Position numbers and translations under genes: made by a program. A stretch of 33,684 nucleotides of DNA from Clostridia bacterium. Lineage in GTDB: Bacteria > Bacillota > Clostridia > Christensenellales > Aristaeellaceae. Shown in pieces: positions 22,973-31,856 of this stretch. How positions within the stretch are numbered: the stretch's first letter is position 1; every line of letters begins with the position of its first letter. The stretch is from the NCBI GenBank assembly GCA_017509255.1, contig JAFWQA010000059.1:1-33684 (forward strand). The letters run 5' to 3'. A model generated the notes under the pieces. The model saw only the letters and a program-made list of their open reading frames with translations, was not told where the DNA came from and searched no databases.

Positions 22973-23031
22973 GTAACATTTATCCCGCGGACCGGAAAAA
23001 CCGCCGGTCCGCGGTTTTTTATGCTATAATG
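22973..23031 (+). repeat. Terminator-promoter cassette, copy 1
   Basis: The 59-bp unit starts GTAACATTTATCCCGCGGAC and contains an 11-bp hairpin (CCGCGGACCGG/CCGGTCCGCGG) with six T, so it ends the pullulanase transcript. It then runs directly into TGCTATAAT, an extended -10 promoter for the ABC genes (23023-23030). The same unit recurs at 26093-26151. Confidence 0.85.
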
Positions 23032-23072
23032 GTCCCAATTTCTACGATCCTGTCTGACCGAGAGGGCTGGTA

Positions 23073-24194
23073 ATGAAAGAAATGAGCAAAGCTTGCCTGA
23101 TCTTCCGGACGGAAGCCGGGCATTTTTTCCGAAACAGAAAACAGGTCCTCAGCACCTTCCTGCTGGGGCCGGCCATCGTGCTGCTGATGCTGTGCCTCAT
23201 CCGCGGCGCGGTGTCCGATCCTCCCCGCCTGGCGCTGTACGGCGCGGGGGAATACCGCGCCGCGCTGGAGGAAAGCGGGGCCCTGCCGGAGTACGCCGTT
23301 TTCCGGGAGGACGGGGCGGACGCCGGAGCGGAGATCGCCTCGGGGCGGAACATCGCGGCGGTGCGCGTGGAGGAGGATACCGTGCGCGTGCTGTACGACT
23401 CCTCGCTGCTGACGGACACCGGGCTGCTCAGCGCCGCGAGGGACTGCGCGTGCCGCATCGCCGCGCTGCGCGTCAGCGCGGAGGACTACGCGGCCTTTGC
23501 CGCGGCCGCCGCGCCGCCGGCGCTCATCGACCTCTCCGACGCCGACGACGTGATCCGCGTGGGGCTGATCCCCTTTGTCAGCATGCTGTTCGTGATCGTG
23601 CTGATGTTCACCAACCTGAACACCGGCAGCCTGGCCACGGAGGCCGTGGCCGGGGAGCGGGAGCGCGGCACCTTTGACATGCTGCGCCTGAGCGGCACAA
23701 AGGTCTCCACGATCCTGGCGGGCAAGCTGCTCTTTCTCTTCCCCGTGACGGCGGGCATGCTGCTGCTGGATTCCGCCGCCCTGATCCTGGGCATGCGCCT
23801 CAGCCGGCAGGGGCTCTACGCCTTCGCCGCGTCCGCCGCGGCGGAAAACCCGCTGTGGTTCATTCCCGTGGCGGTGTGCGTCCTGGGCATCGCGGCGCTG
23901 TCCTCCGCGCTGTACCTGGCGCTCTCCTCCTGCTTTGCCAAGGTCCGGCAGGCCGCGGCCTATTCCGGCGCCGTCATGCTGGCCCTGTCCCTGTTTTCCT
24001 ACGCGCCGAACCTGCTGGGCAGCGAGGCGCTGAACTACCTGCCCGTGAGCAACCTGTGGGCCGTGCTCGGGAACGCGCTGACCGGGCGGAGCGCCCTCGT
24101 CTACGCGCTGTGCAGCACGCTGATCGCGCTGGCAGCCGGCGCCGTGGCGCTGACGGCCGCCTCCAAGTATCTGGAAAGGGATGCAGCAAAATGA
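23073..24194 (+). CDS. ABC-2 type exporter permease (NatB-like), first
   Basis: A 373-aa permease. One membrane helix near the N-terminus (about 27-46), a large outside domain (about 50-160), then five membrane helices (about 165-365) with the ABC-2 coupling segment GERERGTFDMLRLSG between the second and third. This is the layout of NatB and related exporters of sodium, lipids, peptides or antibiotics; substrate unknown. The stop overlaps the start of the ATPase gene (ATGA). GAGAGG precedes the ATG. First gene of a three-gene operon lying between the two 59-bp cassettes, with the second permease related in layout but diverged. Confidence 0.85.
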   Translation: MKEMSKACLIFRTEAGHFFRNRKQVLSTFLLGPAIVLLMLCLIRGAVSDPPRLALYGAGEYRAALEESGALPEYAVFREDGADAGAEIASGRNIAAVRVEEDTVRVLYDSSLLTDTGLLSAARDCACRIAALRVSAEDYAAFAAAAAPPALIDLSDADDVIRVGLIPFVSMLFVIVLMFTNLNTGSLATEAVAGERERGTFDMLRLSGTKVSTILAGKLLFLFPVTAGMLLLDSAALILGMRLSRQGLYAFAASAAAENPLWFIPVAVCVLGIAALSSALYLALSSCFAKVRQAAAYSGAVMLALSLFSYAPNLLGSEALNYLPVSNLWAVLGNALTGRSALVYALCSTLIALAAGAVALTAASKYLERDAAK

Positions 24195-24985
24195 TCACGA
24201 TGAAGAACCTGAAAAAGGATTTTGACAAGGGCCGGGTGCACGCCGTGGCCGACGTGAGCTTTGAGATCGCCGACAACGAGATCTTCGCCCTGCTGGGCCC
24301 GAACGGCGCCGGCAAGACCACCACCATGCGCATGCTCTCCACGCTGCTCGCGCCCACCGCCGGGGAGATCGAATACGACGGGATGCCCGCGAAGGGCAAC
24401 GAGCAGGCCGTGAAGAGCCGCATCGGCTTCCTGACCAACGAGATCCGGCTGGACGGCCAGTTCTCCCCCAACCAGAGCGCCGAATACTTCGGCCGGCTCT
24501 ACGGCATGGAAAAGGAGCAGATCGGGAAGAACCGGAAGGAGCTTTTCGACTATTTCGGCATCACCGAGTTCGCGGACCGGAAATACGAGACCTTTTCCAC
24601 CGGCATGAAGCAGAAGGCGTCCGTGGCCATCTGCATGATCCACGACCCGCAGGTGGTCATCTTTGACGAGCCGACCAACGGGCTGGACGTGCTGACGCAG
24701 AGGCTGATCGAGGATTACATCCTGCAGCTGAAGGAAAAGGGCAAGTGCGTGATCATCTCCACCCACCTGCTGGACGTGGTGGAGCGCCTGGCGGACCGCG
24801 CGGGCGTGATCATCGACGGGAAAAGCGTTTTCTGCGGCACCTGCGGCGAAATGCTGGAGGCCGAAAAGGCCGCGACGCTGAGCGACGCCTTTGTTTCCCT
24901 GTACACAAAGCATCACCGGGAGGAACCGGCCATCGCCGGCAAGCCTGCCGGCCGGAGCGGCCTTTTCCGCGGGAGAAAAGCATGA
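24191..24985 (+). CDS. ABC transporter ATPase (NatA-like)
   Basis: A 264-aa ATP-binding subunit. Walker A is G36-P-N-G-A-G-K-T43, the Q-loop region follows IGFLTNE, the signature is degenerate (FSTGMKQK instead of LSGGQ), Walker B with the catalytic glutamate is VVIFDEP, and the H-loop is STHLL. The length and the STGMKQK variant are typical of NatA/CcmA-type ABC-2 ATPases. It powers the two flanking permeases as a dimer on the cytoplasmic face. Starts ATG24191, overlapping the first permease stop, and overlaps the second permease start by ATGA at its own stop, so all three are co-translated in fixed ratio. Confidence 0.95.
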   Translation: MITMKNLKKDFDKGRVHAVADVSFEIADNEIFALLGPNGAGKTTTMRMLSTLLAPTAGEIEYDGMPAKGNEQAVKSRIGFLTNEIRLDGQFSPNQSAEYFGRLYGMEKEQIGKNRKELFDYFGITEFADRKYETFSTGMKQKASVAICMIHDPQVVIFDEPTNGLDVLTQRLIEDYILQLKEKGKCVIISTHLLDVVERLADRAGVIIDGKSVFCGTCGEMLEAEKAATLSDAFVSLYTKHHREEPAIAGKPAGRSGLFRGRKA

Positions 24986-26085
24986 AGACCTGTATGACTG
25001 TTTTCCGGCATGAGCTGCAGAAGATCCTGCAGGACAAAAAGCTGCTCGCGGCCATGATCGTCATGCCGCTGATGATCGTTTTCATGACCACCTTCCTGAC
25101 GCGCCCGGTGACGGAGACCCCGTCGTCCGGCACACCGCGGATCTACGCGCTGGGCAATGCCCTGGAAGCGCTGGAGACGGAGGGCTTTGAGATCGTGCCC
25201 GCGGAAGAGGAGAGCATCGAAGAGCTGACGGGGTCCGGAAAGCTGCGGGACGGGGACGCCGCGCTGCAGCTGAAGGACGGGGCGGCCGTGATCTATTATA
25301 ACGAGGCCGACACCGGCTCCTCCGCCCTGGCGGAGACTTGCCGGCAGCTGCTGCGCTCGCGGGCGCTGGCGGAATACGCCGCGGTCCACGGGGTACCCTT
25401 CGAAGGGCTGACCGCCGAGGAGGACCTGAGCCCGCGCAAGGACGGGCGCAGCGCCATCATCTCCTTCCTTCTGCCGTATATGCTGGTGCTGCTGCTTTTC
25501 CAGTCCTCCAGCAGCTACGCCATCGACACCATCGCCGGGGAGAAGGAGCGCGGCGTTTTCAGCACCCTGCTGCTCACGCCGCACAGGCCCGGGTCCCTCA
25601 TCTGCGGCAAGTTGCTGGCCTGCACGCTCTTCGGCATTTTCAGCTGCGTGACGTACATGCTGATCCTGGTGCTGTCCGCGGTGATCACCGGCGTGGATTC
25701 CTACGGGCTGATGAGCGCCCGGGTCTCCTCCGGCACGCTGGCGATGCTGGCGCTGTGCGCCCTGCTGCTCAGCAACCTTTTCGCCACGGTGGCGGTGATG
25801 ATCTCCCTGCACGCGCGGACGGAAAAGGAGGCCCGCACCCTGCAGATGCCCGTGTACGGCCTGACGCTGGTGCTGTCCGTGCTGGCCATGTTCCGGGCGG
25901 GCACCCTGAGCGCCCTGCACTACGCGGTGCCCGTATACAATATCTCCGTGCTGATCCAGGACCTGCTGTCCTCCGGCGCGGACGCGGGCCACGCGCTGAT
26001 CACGCTGATCTCCCTGGCCGTGTGCACCGCCCTGCTCTTCGCCGTCACGGTGCTGTGCTTCCGCCGGGAGAAGATCCGCTGCTGA
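24982..26085 (+). CDS. ABC-2 type exporter permease (NatB-like), second
   Basis: A 367-aa permease with the same layout as the first: membrane helix about 22-42 (AAMIVMPLMIVFMTTFL), an outside domain about 45-155, then five or six membrane helices (about 160-360) with the coupling segment GEKERGVFSTLLLTPHRPG. Together with the first permease it would form a heterodimeric channel on the NatA-like ATPase. Substrate unknown; NatAB of Bacillus subtilis exports sodium, but many relatives confer resistance to membrane-active compounds. Its stop is 7 bases before the second copy of the 59-bp terminator-promoter cassette. Confidence 0.87.
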   Translation: MKTCMTVFRHELQKILQDKKLLAAMIVMPLMIVFMTTFLTRPVTETPSSGTPRIYALGNALEALETEGFEIVPAEEESIEELTGSGKLRDGDAALQLKDGAAVIYYNEADTGSSALAETCRQLLRSRALAEYAAVHGVPFEGLTAEEDLSPRKDGRSAIISFLLPYMLVLLLFQSSSSYAIDTIAGEKERGVFSTLLLTPHRPGSLICGKLLACTLFGIFSCVTYMLILVLSAVITGVDSYGLMSARVSSGTLAMLALCALLLSNLFATVAVMISLHARTEKEARTLQMPVYGLTLVLSVLAMFRAGTLSALHYAVPVYNISVLIQDLLSSGADAGHALITLISLAVCTALLFAVTVLCFRREKIRC

Positions 26086-26092
26086 CGGAAAA

Positions 26093-26151
26093 GTAACATT
26101 TATCCCGCGGACCGGAAAAGCAGACCGGTCCGCTTTTTTTATGCTATAATG
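26093..26151 (+). repeat. Terminator-promoter cassette, copy 2
   Basis: Same length and same ends as the copy at 22973. The stem is 9 bp here (GCGGACCGG/CCGGTCCGC) with a different loop, followed by seven T and TGCTATAAT. It ends the ABC operon and starts the SH3/LRR gene. Confidence 0.85.
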
Positions 26152-26212
26152 AGCGGGAAAGAAAGCCTGAATGAATGCCGACCGGGATCACCTGTTTTAT
26201 AGGAGGGATCGG

Positions 26213-28153
26213 ATGAAAAGGATCATCGCGGCGCTGTGCGCGCTGCTGTTGCTGCTGCCGGCAGCCCGCGCCGGGGCGGAGGACATGCCGGACCCGTGGG
26301 CGCCGGAAAACTACCCTCTGCGCGAGCTGGAAACGACCTTCCTCACCCTGGACTGGAAGGAGCTGGGCGTGAAAAAGAACACGACCTGGCCCGTATACAG
26401 CGCGCCCTTTGAGGACGCGTGGCGCCCGGCCAAGGGCAAGGCGAAGGTGAGCGCGGCCGAGAGCTTTACGCTGATCGGCACGGCGGGCGGCGGGCAGTGG
26501 AGCATGATCGAATACCGCATCGACAAGGGCACCAGCCGCATCGGCTGGGCGCAGCTGCCCGACGTGACCTCGGAGTTCGGGGACATGCTGCCCGGGCAGG
26601 CCGTGCTCTCCCGCCTGACGCGGGACGCGGAGCTGACGGACGACCCGCGCGGAAAGCGCAAGACCGCGCTGAAGCTGAAAAAGGGCGACACGGTGATTGC
26701 CTTCGGCACGCTGGACGAAAGCTGGACCTATGTGGAGACCGAGGTGGACGGAAAGACCGCCTGGCTGTTCATCCGGACGGACGCGCTGACAGCCGAGCCG
26801 GTGTGGCACATCTCCGCGGACGGGAAAACGCTGACCGTGGATGACCGCGTGACCCGCATCGGGATGCCCGGCTCCTATTCGTACGAGCTGGACGAATGGG
26901 TGCCGCTGCCGATACGCCGGGGCGACGTGGGCATTGAAATGCTGGACGGCGAAATGTTCCCGGAGACGGTGGAGAACGTCGTGATCCCGGACAGCGTGAA
27001 GCACATGGGCAGCGAGGCCGTCGTGCACGGGCACTACAAAAGCCTGCGCTTTCCCGCCATCGAGACGGGGCTGAAGGAAAGCCCCTTTTACGGTGTAACG
27101 ATCGATACGCTGACCGTGTCCGGAAACTGCAGGACCTTCAACCCGAACGGCTTCGACTACAGCTCGGTCGGCGCCTGGGCCGTGGAGGAGGGCAATCCCT
27201 CCTACAAGGCCGTCGACGGCGTGCTCTTTTCCGCGGACGGAAAGGCTTTGCTGGCCTACCCGGCCGACCGGGCGGACACGCATTACGACGTGCCCGCGGG
27301 CACGGAGGAGATCGGCGACCGCGCCTTTTACTCCTCCGACATGGATATCCCGCTGGTGACCGTTTCCCTGCCGGACGGACTGAAAAGGATCGGGGAATAC
27401 GCCTTCTGCGGCTGCGGGCGGCTGCTGAGCCTGACCGTGCCGCTGACCGTGACCGAGCTGGACGAGCATGCTTTCTCGGACTGCGTGAGCCTGGAGCGGC
27501 TCTCCCTGCCGGAGGGCCTGAAGGCGACCTGGAACGCCGACTGGACCGAGCGGCCCAGCTTCACCTTCTACAACGGCGACAACGGCGAGACGCAGCGGGC
27601 GGACCGCCCGGAGGAATGGCGCACGCCCAATGAGAACTATACCGAATGCTCCTTCCCCGCCCGGGCGGACACGCCGGACGGGCTGGGCAGCATTTTCTGG
27701 TACCGGACCGCGCAGAGCACCGAGCCCGCCGGGGAACTGCCCGCCGGGACCCACATTTACGTCTGGGGCATCCGGGACGGGCGCGCCTGCACCTCCGTCT
27801 GGGTGGACGGGGAAATGATGTTCCGCTGGTACCGGCTGGAGGACCTGCAGCCCGAGACGGGCAATGTGTTCTTCACGGTCGACTACGTCAATTTCGGGGA
27901 TGACACGGACTACAGCTGCTGGACCCGGGAGGACGGGGGCGACCGGACGCTGGGCGTGCTGTACGCCGGGCGGGGCCTGCCCGTACGGGTGCTGGACGCG
28001 CCGGAGGGCACGGAGAAGTATCACTGCTACGACGGCGAGCAGGCCGAGGTATCGGAAACAAACGCCGGCTGGCTGCGCATCCGCACCGCGCGGGGCGAAG
28101 GCTGGGTCCGGGAGGCGGAGTTCATCACCGTGCCCGCGGCGGAAAAACAATAA
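26213..28153 (+). CDS. Secreted SH3 / BspA-type leucine-rich repeat protein
   Basis: A 646-aa exported protein. ATG26213 has GGAGG upstream and begins a signal peptide (MKRIIAALCALLLLLPAARAGA); the longer frame from 26171 has neither. Two SH3-like domains come first (about 45-130, with GGGQWSMIEYRI...IGWAQLP, and about 150-195, with ESWTYVETEVDGKTAWLF). BspA-type LRR_5 repeats follow (about 245-445; VVIPDSVKHMGSEAV, VSLPDGLKRIGEYAFCGCGRL, VPLTVTELDEHAFSDCVSLE). Another beta region and a final SH3-like domain (about 585-635, WLRIRTARGEGWVREAEF) end it. Such proteins act at the cell surface in binding or adhesion. Co-transcribed with the PstS-like gene 28 bases downstream. Confidence 0.83.
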   Translation: MKRIIAALCALLLLLPAARAGAEDMPDPWAPENYPLRELETTFLTLDWKELGVKKNTTWPVYSAPFEDAWRPAKGKAKVSAAESFTLIGTAGGGQWSMIEYRIDKGTSRIGWAQLPDVTSEFGDMLPGQAVLSRLTRDAELTDDPRGKRKTALKLKKGDTVIAFGTLDESWTYVETEVDGKTAWLFIRTDALTAEPVWHISADGKTLTVDDRVTRIGMPGSYSYELDEWVPLPIRRGDVGIEMLDGEMFPETVENVVIPDSVKHMGSEAVVHGHYKSLRFPAIETGLKESPFYGVTIDTLTVSGNCRTFNPNGFDYSSVGAWAVEEGNPSYKAVDGVLFSADGKALLAYPADRADTHYDVPAGTEEIGDRAFYSSDMDIPLVTVSLPDGLKRIGEYAFCGCGRLLSLTVPLTVTELDEHAFSDCVSLERLSLPEGLKATWNADWTERPSFTFYNGDNGETQRADRPEEWRTPNENYTECSFPARADTPDGLGSIFWYRTAQSTEPAGELPAGTHIYVWGIRDGRACTSVWVDGEMMFRWYRLEDLQPETGNVFFTVDYVNFGDDTDYSCWTREDGGDRTLGVLYAGRGLPVRVLDAPEGTEKYHCYDGEQAEVSETNAGWLRIRTARGEGWVREAEFITVPAAEKQ

Positions 28154-28180
28154 AGGATCCCGGAGAAAAGGAGAGAGAAT

Positions 28181-29269
28181 ATGTTAAGGAAAAAACTGTG
28201 CGCCCTGCTGGCGCTGACGGTGCTGCTGTGCGCGGTCCTCTGCCCCGCGGGGGCGGACCCGGAGGAGGAAGCGGAAAAGACCGGCTCCTGGAGCCAGATC
28301 AACCAGTCCCTGGCCCGGAAGGAGGGCTGGCAGCGCTTTGTGGAGGACCCCTCGGCGTTTCAGCTGGGCGAGGTCACGCCCCGGGCCGGCAGCGCGGAGC
28401 TGTCAGACGGCGCGTGGGGCACGTATCCCTCGCTGGACGGCTCCACCGTGTGCGTGCCGCTGGCCATGGAGCTGGCGCGGCAGTGGCTGGACCTGAGCGA
28501 GGAGGACCTGAACGGCTTTGTGAGCTTCTCCACCACGCCCTATGCCTATGACCGGCTGACCAACCTGCTGCCGAACCCCACGGTGGTCATCACGTCAAAG
28601 GGGATCACCATGGACAGTGAACACCCGGTGGACCTGGTGCTGGGCACCGGCCCGAACGCGGACGAGCGCAAAGCCGCGGAGGACGCCGGGGCGGAGCTGG
28701 TGATGGTGCCGGTGTGCTATGACGCCTTCGTGTTCCTGGTGAACGGCGAAAACCCGGTGACCGGGCTGACCTCGGAGCAGATCCGCAGCATCTACACCGG
28801 CGTGACCCGCGTCTGGAGCGACGTCGGCGGGGAGACCGGCCAGCCCATCATCGCGTATCAGCGGCCGCACGGCAGCGGCAGCCAGACCGCCATGGAGGAG
28901 CTGGTGATGCAGGGCATGAACCTGAGCGCCGCGGAGCAGAACTTTATCGCCGACGGCATGGGCGACCTGATCCGCCAGGTGGGCAACTATACCAACAGCC
29001 GCCAGGCGCTGGGCTACTCCTATCTGTACTACGTGGACCAGCTGTACCGGGACGGGAGCATCCGCGTGCTCAGCGTGGACGGCGCGGAGCCCAGTCCGGA
29101 AAACCTGCGCAGCGGCGCGTATCCCTACACCGTGTACTACTACGCCGTGTACCGCGCGGAGAACGAAAACGCCAAAGCCTTTGCCGACTGGCTGGTGTCC
29201 GACGAGGGACAGAAATGCGTGGCGCAGGCCGGATACATCCCCCTGCGCGATATTGCCGAAAACGAATGA
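28181..29269 (+). CDS. PstS-like extracellular binding protein
   Basis: A 362-aa secreted binding protein of the PBP-like phosphate-binding type: signal peptide (MLRKKLCALLALTVLLCAVLCPAGA), then YPSLDGSTVCVPLAMELAR with the S-T anion-binding loop, VFLVNGENPVTGLTSEQIRSIYTG and IAYQRPHGSGSQTAMEELV, which are the PstS ligand-site segments. No lipobox is convincing, unusual for a Gram-positive binding protein, and no pstC, pstA or pstB gene is adjacent. It may sense or bind phosphate or another anion rather than feed a transporter. AAGGAGAGAG precedes the ATG. Its 3' end contains the promoter of the following leader RNA. Confidence 0.82.
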   Translation: MLRKKLCALLALTVLLCAVLCPAGADPEEEAEKTGSWSQINQSLARKEGWQRFVEDPSAFQLGEVTPRAGSAELSDGAWGTYPSLDGSTVCVPLAMELARQWLDLSEEDLNGFVSFSTTPYAYDRLTNLLPNPTVVITSKGITMDSEHPVDLVLGTGPNADERKAAEDAGAELVMVPVCYDAFVFLVNGENPVTGLTSEQIRSIYTGVTRVWSDVGGETGQPIIAYQRPHGSGSQTAMEELVMQGMNLSAAEQNFIADGMGDLIRQVGNYTNSRQALGYSYLYYVDQLYRDGSIRVLSVDGAEPSPENLRSGAYPYTVYYYAVYRAENENAKAFADWLVSDEGQKCVAQAGYIPLRDIAENE

Positions 29270-29281
29270 GTATGCTATAAT
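29253..29281 (+). promoter_or_regulatory. Promoter inside the end of the PstS-like gene
   Basis: TTGCCG (29253-29258), 17-bp spacer, TGC then perfect TATAAT (29276-29281): the third TGCTATAAT box of this region. It fires into the leader at 29288-29432. Confidence 0.65.
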
Positions 29282-29287
29282 ACACGC

Positions 29288-29432
29288 GTCTGACCGGAAA
29301 GGACAGGACCCTGACCGGAAAGCGGCAACTGACATGCGGTGAGAGAGGCCGGTCCCTTCCCCGTTCCGGGGCGGGAGGCCGGAGTGAAACTCCGTTCATA
29401 CAGCGGCGCGCTTTCCGGAGCGCGCCGTTTTT
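29288..29432 (+). ncRNA. Structured leader or small RNA with terminator
   Basis: About 145 bases between a promoter and a strong terminator (GGCGCGCT, loop TTCCGG, AGCGCGCC, TTTTT at 29405-29432). It holds a 12-bp direct repeat CTGACCGGAAAG (29290-29301, 29311-29322), GACCGG/CCGGTC pairing and a GGAG-TGAAA-CTCC hairpin. The repeats' CCGGAAAG is complementary to CTTTCCGG (29411-29418) in the terminator's 5' arm and loop, so mutually exclusive folding is possible. It matches no riboswitch I know; T-box and FMN hallmarks were looked for and not found. Confidence 0.5.
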
Positions 29433-29480
29433 CTGCCCGGCGGCGGGAAAGCCGCGCGCGACGCGGAGGCCTGAAACGCC

Positions 29481-29509
29481 TTGACAAAACAGGCCGTATT
29501 TCCTAAACT
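29481..29509 (+). promoter_or_regulatory. Alpha-galactosidase promoter with inverted repeat
   Basis: TTGACA (29481-29486), 17-bp spacer, TAAACT (29504-29509). The 9-bp arms GCCGTATTT (29493-29501, in the spacer) and AAATACGGC (29526-29534, just after the start) surround the -10 region, as an operator might. Confidence 0.7.
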
Positions 29510-29577
29510 GCTGGGAGAAAATCCGAAATACGGCGGTGCGGGCCAAAGCCCGCGCCCCCTGCTCTGGAGGAAGAGAC

Positions 29578-31758
29578 ATGATCCACATCAGTTCGGACGC
29601 GGCAAGGCACTGCATCCATCTGTCCAACGGCCGGGTATCCTATGTGATCCATTTCGCGGCGGGGCGTTATCCCGTGCACATCTACTGGGGCAAGGCCCTG
29701 CGCGACGTGCAGGACAACACCGTGGTCCGCCGCACGGGGCGGAAAAGCTCCACCCTGGACCTGAACGAAACGCCCCTGGACCGGCTGCCGCAGGAGTGCC
29801 CGGTATTCGGCTGCGGCGACATGCGCGAGGGCATGCTGCAGGCGCGCCATGCCGACGGCACCGAGGCGCTGGAGCTGAGGGCCGTGAACTACCGCGTGGA
29901 GGACGGCAAGCCGGAGCTGCCGGGCCTGCCCTCCGCCCGGGGCGAGGGCGCGCGCACGCTGGTGCTGACCCTGCGGGACGAGGCATCCGGCGTGGAGGCC
30001 GACCTGAACTACACCCTGTGGGAGGATACCGACGTGATCGCCCGCTCCGCGGTGATCCGGAATACCGGCAGCACGCCCGTGACCGTGGAAAAGGCCCTGA
30101 GCTTCTGCCTGGACCTGGAGGACAGCGATTACGACCTGCTGACCTTCCAGGGCGCGTGGGCCCGCGAGCGCGAATGGACGCGCCGCCCCCTCGTGATGGG
30201 CGACCAGGGCAACGGCACCGTGCGTGGGGCGTCCAGCCATCAGGCGAACCCCTTCCTGGTCCTGTCCCGGCCGGGCTGCACCGAGGAGGCCGGCGAATGC
30301 ATGGGCTTTGCCCTGTGCTGGAGCGGCTCCTTCCTGGCCAACGTGCATGTGGACCAGTTCCGCGCCGCCCGCGTGATGATGGGCATCCAGCCCTTTGACT
30401 TCTCCTGGACCCTCGGGCCCGGGGAAAGCTTCACCTGCCCCGAGGCGTACCTGGCCTGGTCCGGAGAAGGCCTGGGCGGGCTGACCGATTCCTTCCGCGC
30501 GCTGATCCACGGCCACCTGACGACCGGCGCCTATGCCCGGACGGAGCGGCCCATCCTGATCAACAACTGGGAGGCCACCTATTTCGGCTTTGACGAGGAA
30601 AAGCTGCTGTCCATCGCCCGGAAGGCGAAGGAGATGGGCGTGGAGCTGTTTGTGCTGGACGACGGATGGTTCGGAAAGCGCGACTCGGACAACTGCTCCC
30701 TGGGCGACTGGACGGACGACCTGCGCAAGCTGCCCCACGGGCTGAAGGGTCTGAGCGAAAAGATCCACGCGATGGGGCTGAAGTTCGGCTTCTGGGTCGA
30801 GCCGGAAATGGTGAGCCCGGACAGCGACCTGTACCGCGCGCATCCCGACTGGTGCATCCACGCCGGAAACCGGCCGCGCCTGGAGAACCGGAACCAGCTG
30901 GTGCTGGACCTGACCCGCCCGGACGTGCGGGACTACATCACGGAGACCATCTCCGCCGCCATCCGCCGGGCGGACGCCGACTACGTCAAGTGGGACATGA
31001 ACCGGAACATCAACATGATCGGGTCGGCATACCTGCCGCCGGAAAAGATCCGCGAGCTTCCGGTGAGATACATCCTGGGCGTGTATGAGGTCATGCGCCG
31101 GATTACCGCCGCCTTCCCGCAGGTGCTGTTCGAGAGCTGCGCCGGCGGCGGCGGGCGGTTCGACCTGGGCATCCTGAGCCTGATGCCCCAGGGCTGGACC
31201 AGCGACGATACCGACGCGTGGATGCGCTGCCGCATCCAGTACTCCACCTCCCTGCTCTTCCCGCCCAGCGCCATGGGCGCGCACGTGAGCGCGGTGCCGA
31301 ACCACCAGACCGGGCGCGTGAGCCCGCTGGCCACCCGCGCGGCCGTCGCCATGGGCGGCACCTTCGGCTACGAGCTGGACCCGACAAAGCTGAGCGATGA
31401 GGAGATCGAGGCGATCCGCGGCTATAACCGCCGTTTCCGGGACTGGCAGAAGGACCTTTTCTACGGGCGGTTCCTGCGCCTGCGCAGCCCCTACGAGACG
31501 GATGAGTGCGCGTGGATGACCGTGAGCCCGGACGGGAAGCGCGCCGCCGTGACGCACGTGTACCGCGACGGCAGCCCCAACGAGATCCCCGGCCTGCTGC
31601 GCCTGCGCGGCCTGGACCCGGACGCGGATTACCGGGATACGGACACCGGCGCCGTGTACGGCGGGGACGAGCTGATGTACCGCGGGCTGCCGCTGTACGG
31701 CCGGCAGGGCGACTATTCCTGCCGCCAGTTCTTCCTGGAAAAAACGGAAGAGGCGTAA
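29578..31758 (+). CDS. Alpha-galactosidase, GH36
   Basis: A 726-aa cytoplasmic enzyme (no signal peptide) that removes alpha-1,6-galactose from raffinose-type sugars and galactomannan fragments. N-terminal beta-supersandwich domain about 1-320, catalytic barrel about 325-620, C-terminal beta domain. Seen: NNWEATYFGFDEEKLL, VLDDGWFGKRDSDN, GFWVEPEMVSPDSDLY, nucleophile D473 in YVKWDMNRN, SCAGGGGRFDLGIL and acid/base D543 in WTSDDTDAW; these are the diagnostic GH36 motifs. Length is normal. GGAGGAAGAG precedes the ATG. Fits with the GH42 fragment and pullulanase as a plant-sugar user; no sugar transporter is adjacent. Confidence 0.94.
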   Translation: MIHISSDAARHCIHLSNGRVSYVIHFAAGRYPVHIYWGKALRDVQDNTVVRRTGRKSSTLDLNETPLDRLPQECPVFGCGDMREGMLQARHADGTEALELRAVNYRVEDGKPELPGLPSARGEGARTLVLTLRDEASGVEADLNYTLWEDTDVIARSAVIRNTGSTPVTVEKALSFCLDLEDSDYDLLTFQGAWAREREWTRRPLVMGDQGNGTVRGASSHQANPFLVLSRPGCTEEAGECMGFALCWSGSFLANVHVDQFRAARVMMGIQPFDFSWTLGPGESFTCPEAYLAWSGEGLGGLTDSFRALIHGHLTTGAYARTERPILINNWEATYFGFDEEKLLSIARKAKEMGVELFVLDDGWFGKRDSDNCSLGDWTDDLRKLPHGLKGLSEKIHAMGLKFGFWVEPEMVSPDSDLYRAHPDWCIHAGNRPRLENRNQLVLDLTRPDVRDYITETISAAIRRADADYVKWDMNRNINMIGSAYLPPEKIRELPVRYILGVYEVMRRITAAFPQVLFESCAGGGGRFDLGILSLMPQGWTSDDTDAWMRCRIQYSTSLLFPPSAMGAHVSAVPNHQTGRVSPLATRAAVAMGGTFGYELDPTKLSDEEIEAIRGYNRRFRDWQKDLFYGRFLRLRSPYETDECAWMTVSPDGKRAAVTHVYRDGSPNEIPGLLRLRGLDPDADYRDTDTGAVYGGDELMYRGLPLYGRQGDYSCRQFFLEKTEEA

Positions 31759-31856
31759 ACCCTCTCCGGCAGGCTCACCGGGAAGGGCGGAAAAACGAGT
31801 TACCAGCAGCATCAACTGCGTAACGATATCATTTATTTACAAGGAGGCTGTATGCC

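Noticed and set aside
26144-28150. 668-codon minus-strand frame opposite the SH3/LRR gene
   Set aside because: Same antisense artefact; crosses the promoter cassette and has no protein pattern.
29288-29432. T-box or FMN riboswitch
   Set aside because: No T-box TGGNACCGCG element and no FMN AGGGTGAAATTCCC-ACCGGCGGT core; only a superficially similar GGAG-TGAAA-CTCC hairpin.
29503-31815. 770-codon minus-strand open frame opposite the alpha-galactosidase
   Set aside because: Shadow of a GC-rich gene; no motif, no ribosome binding site, composition typical of antisense frames.
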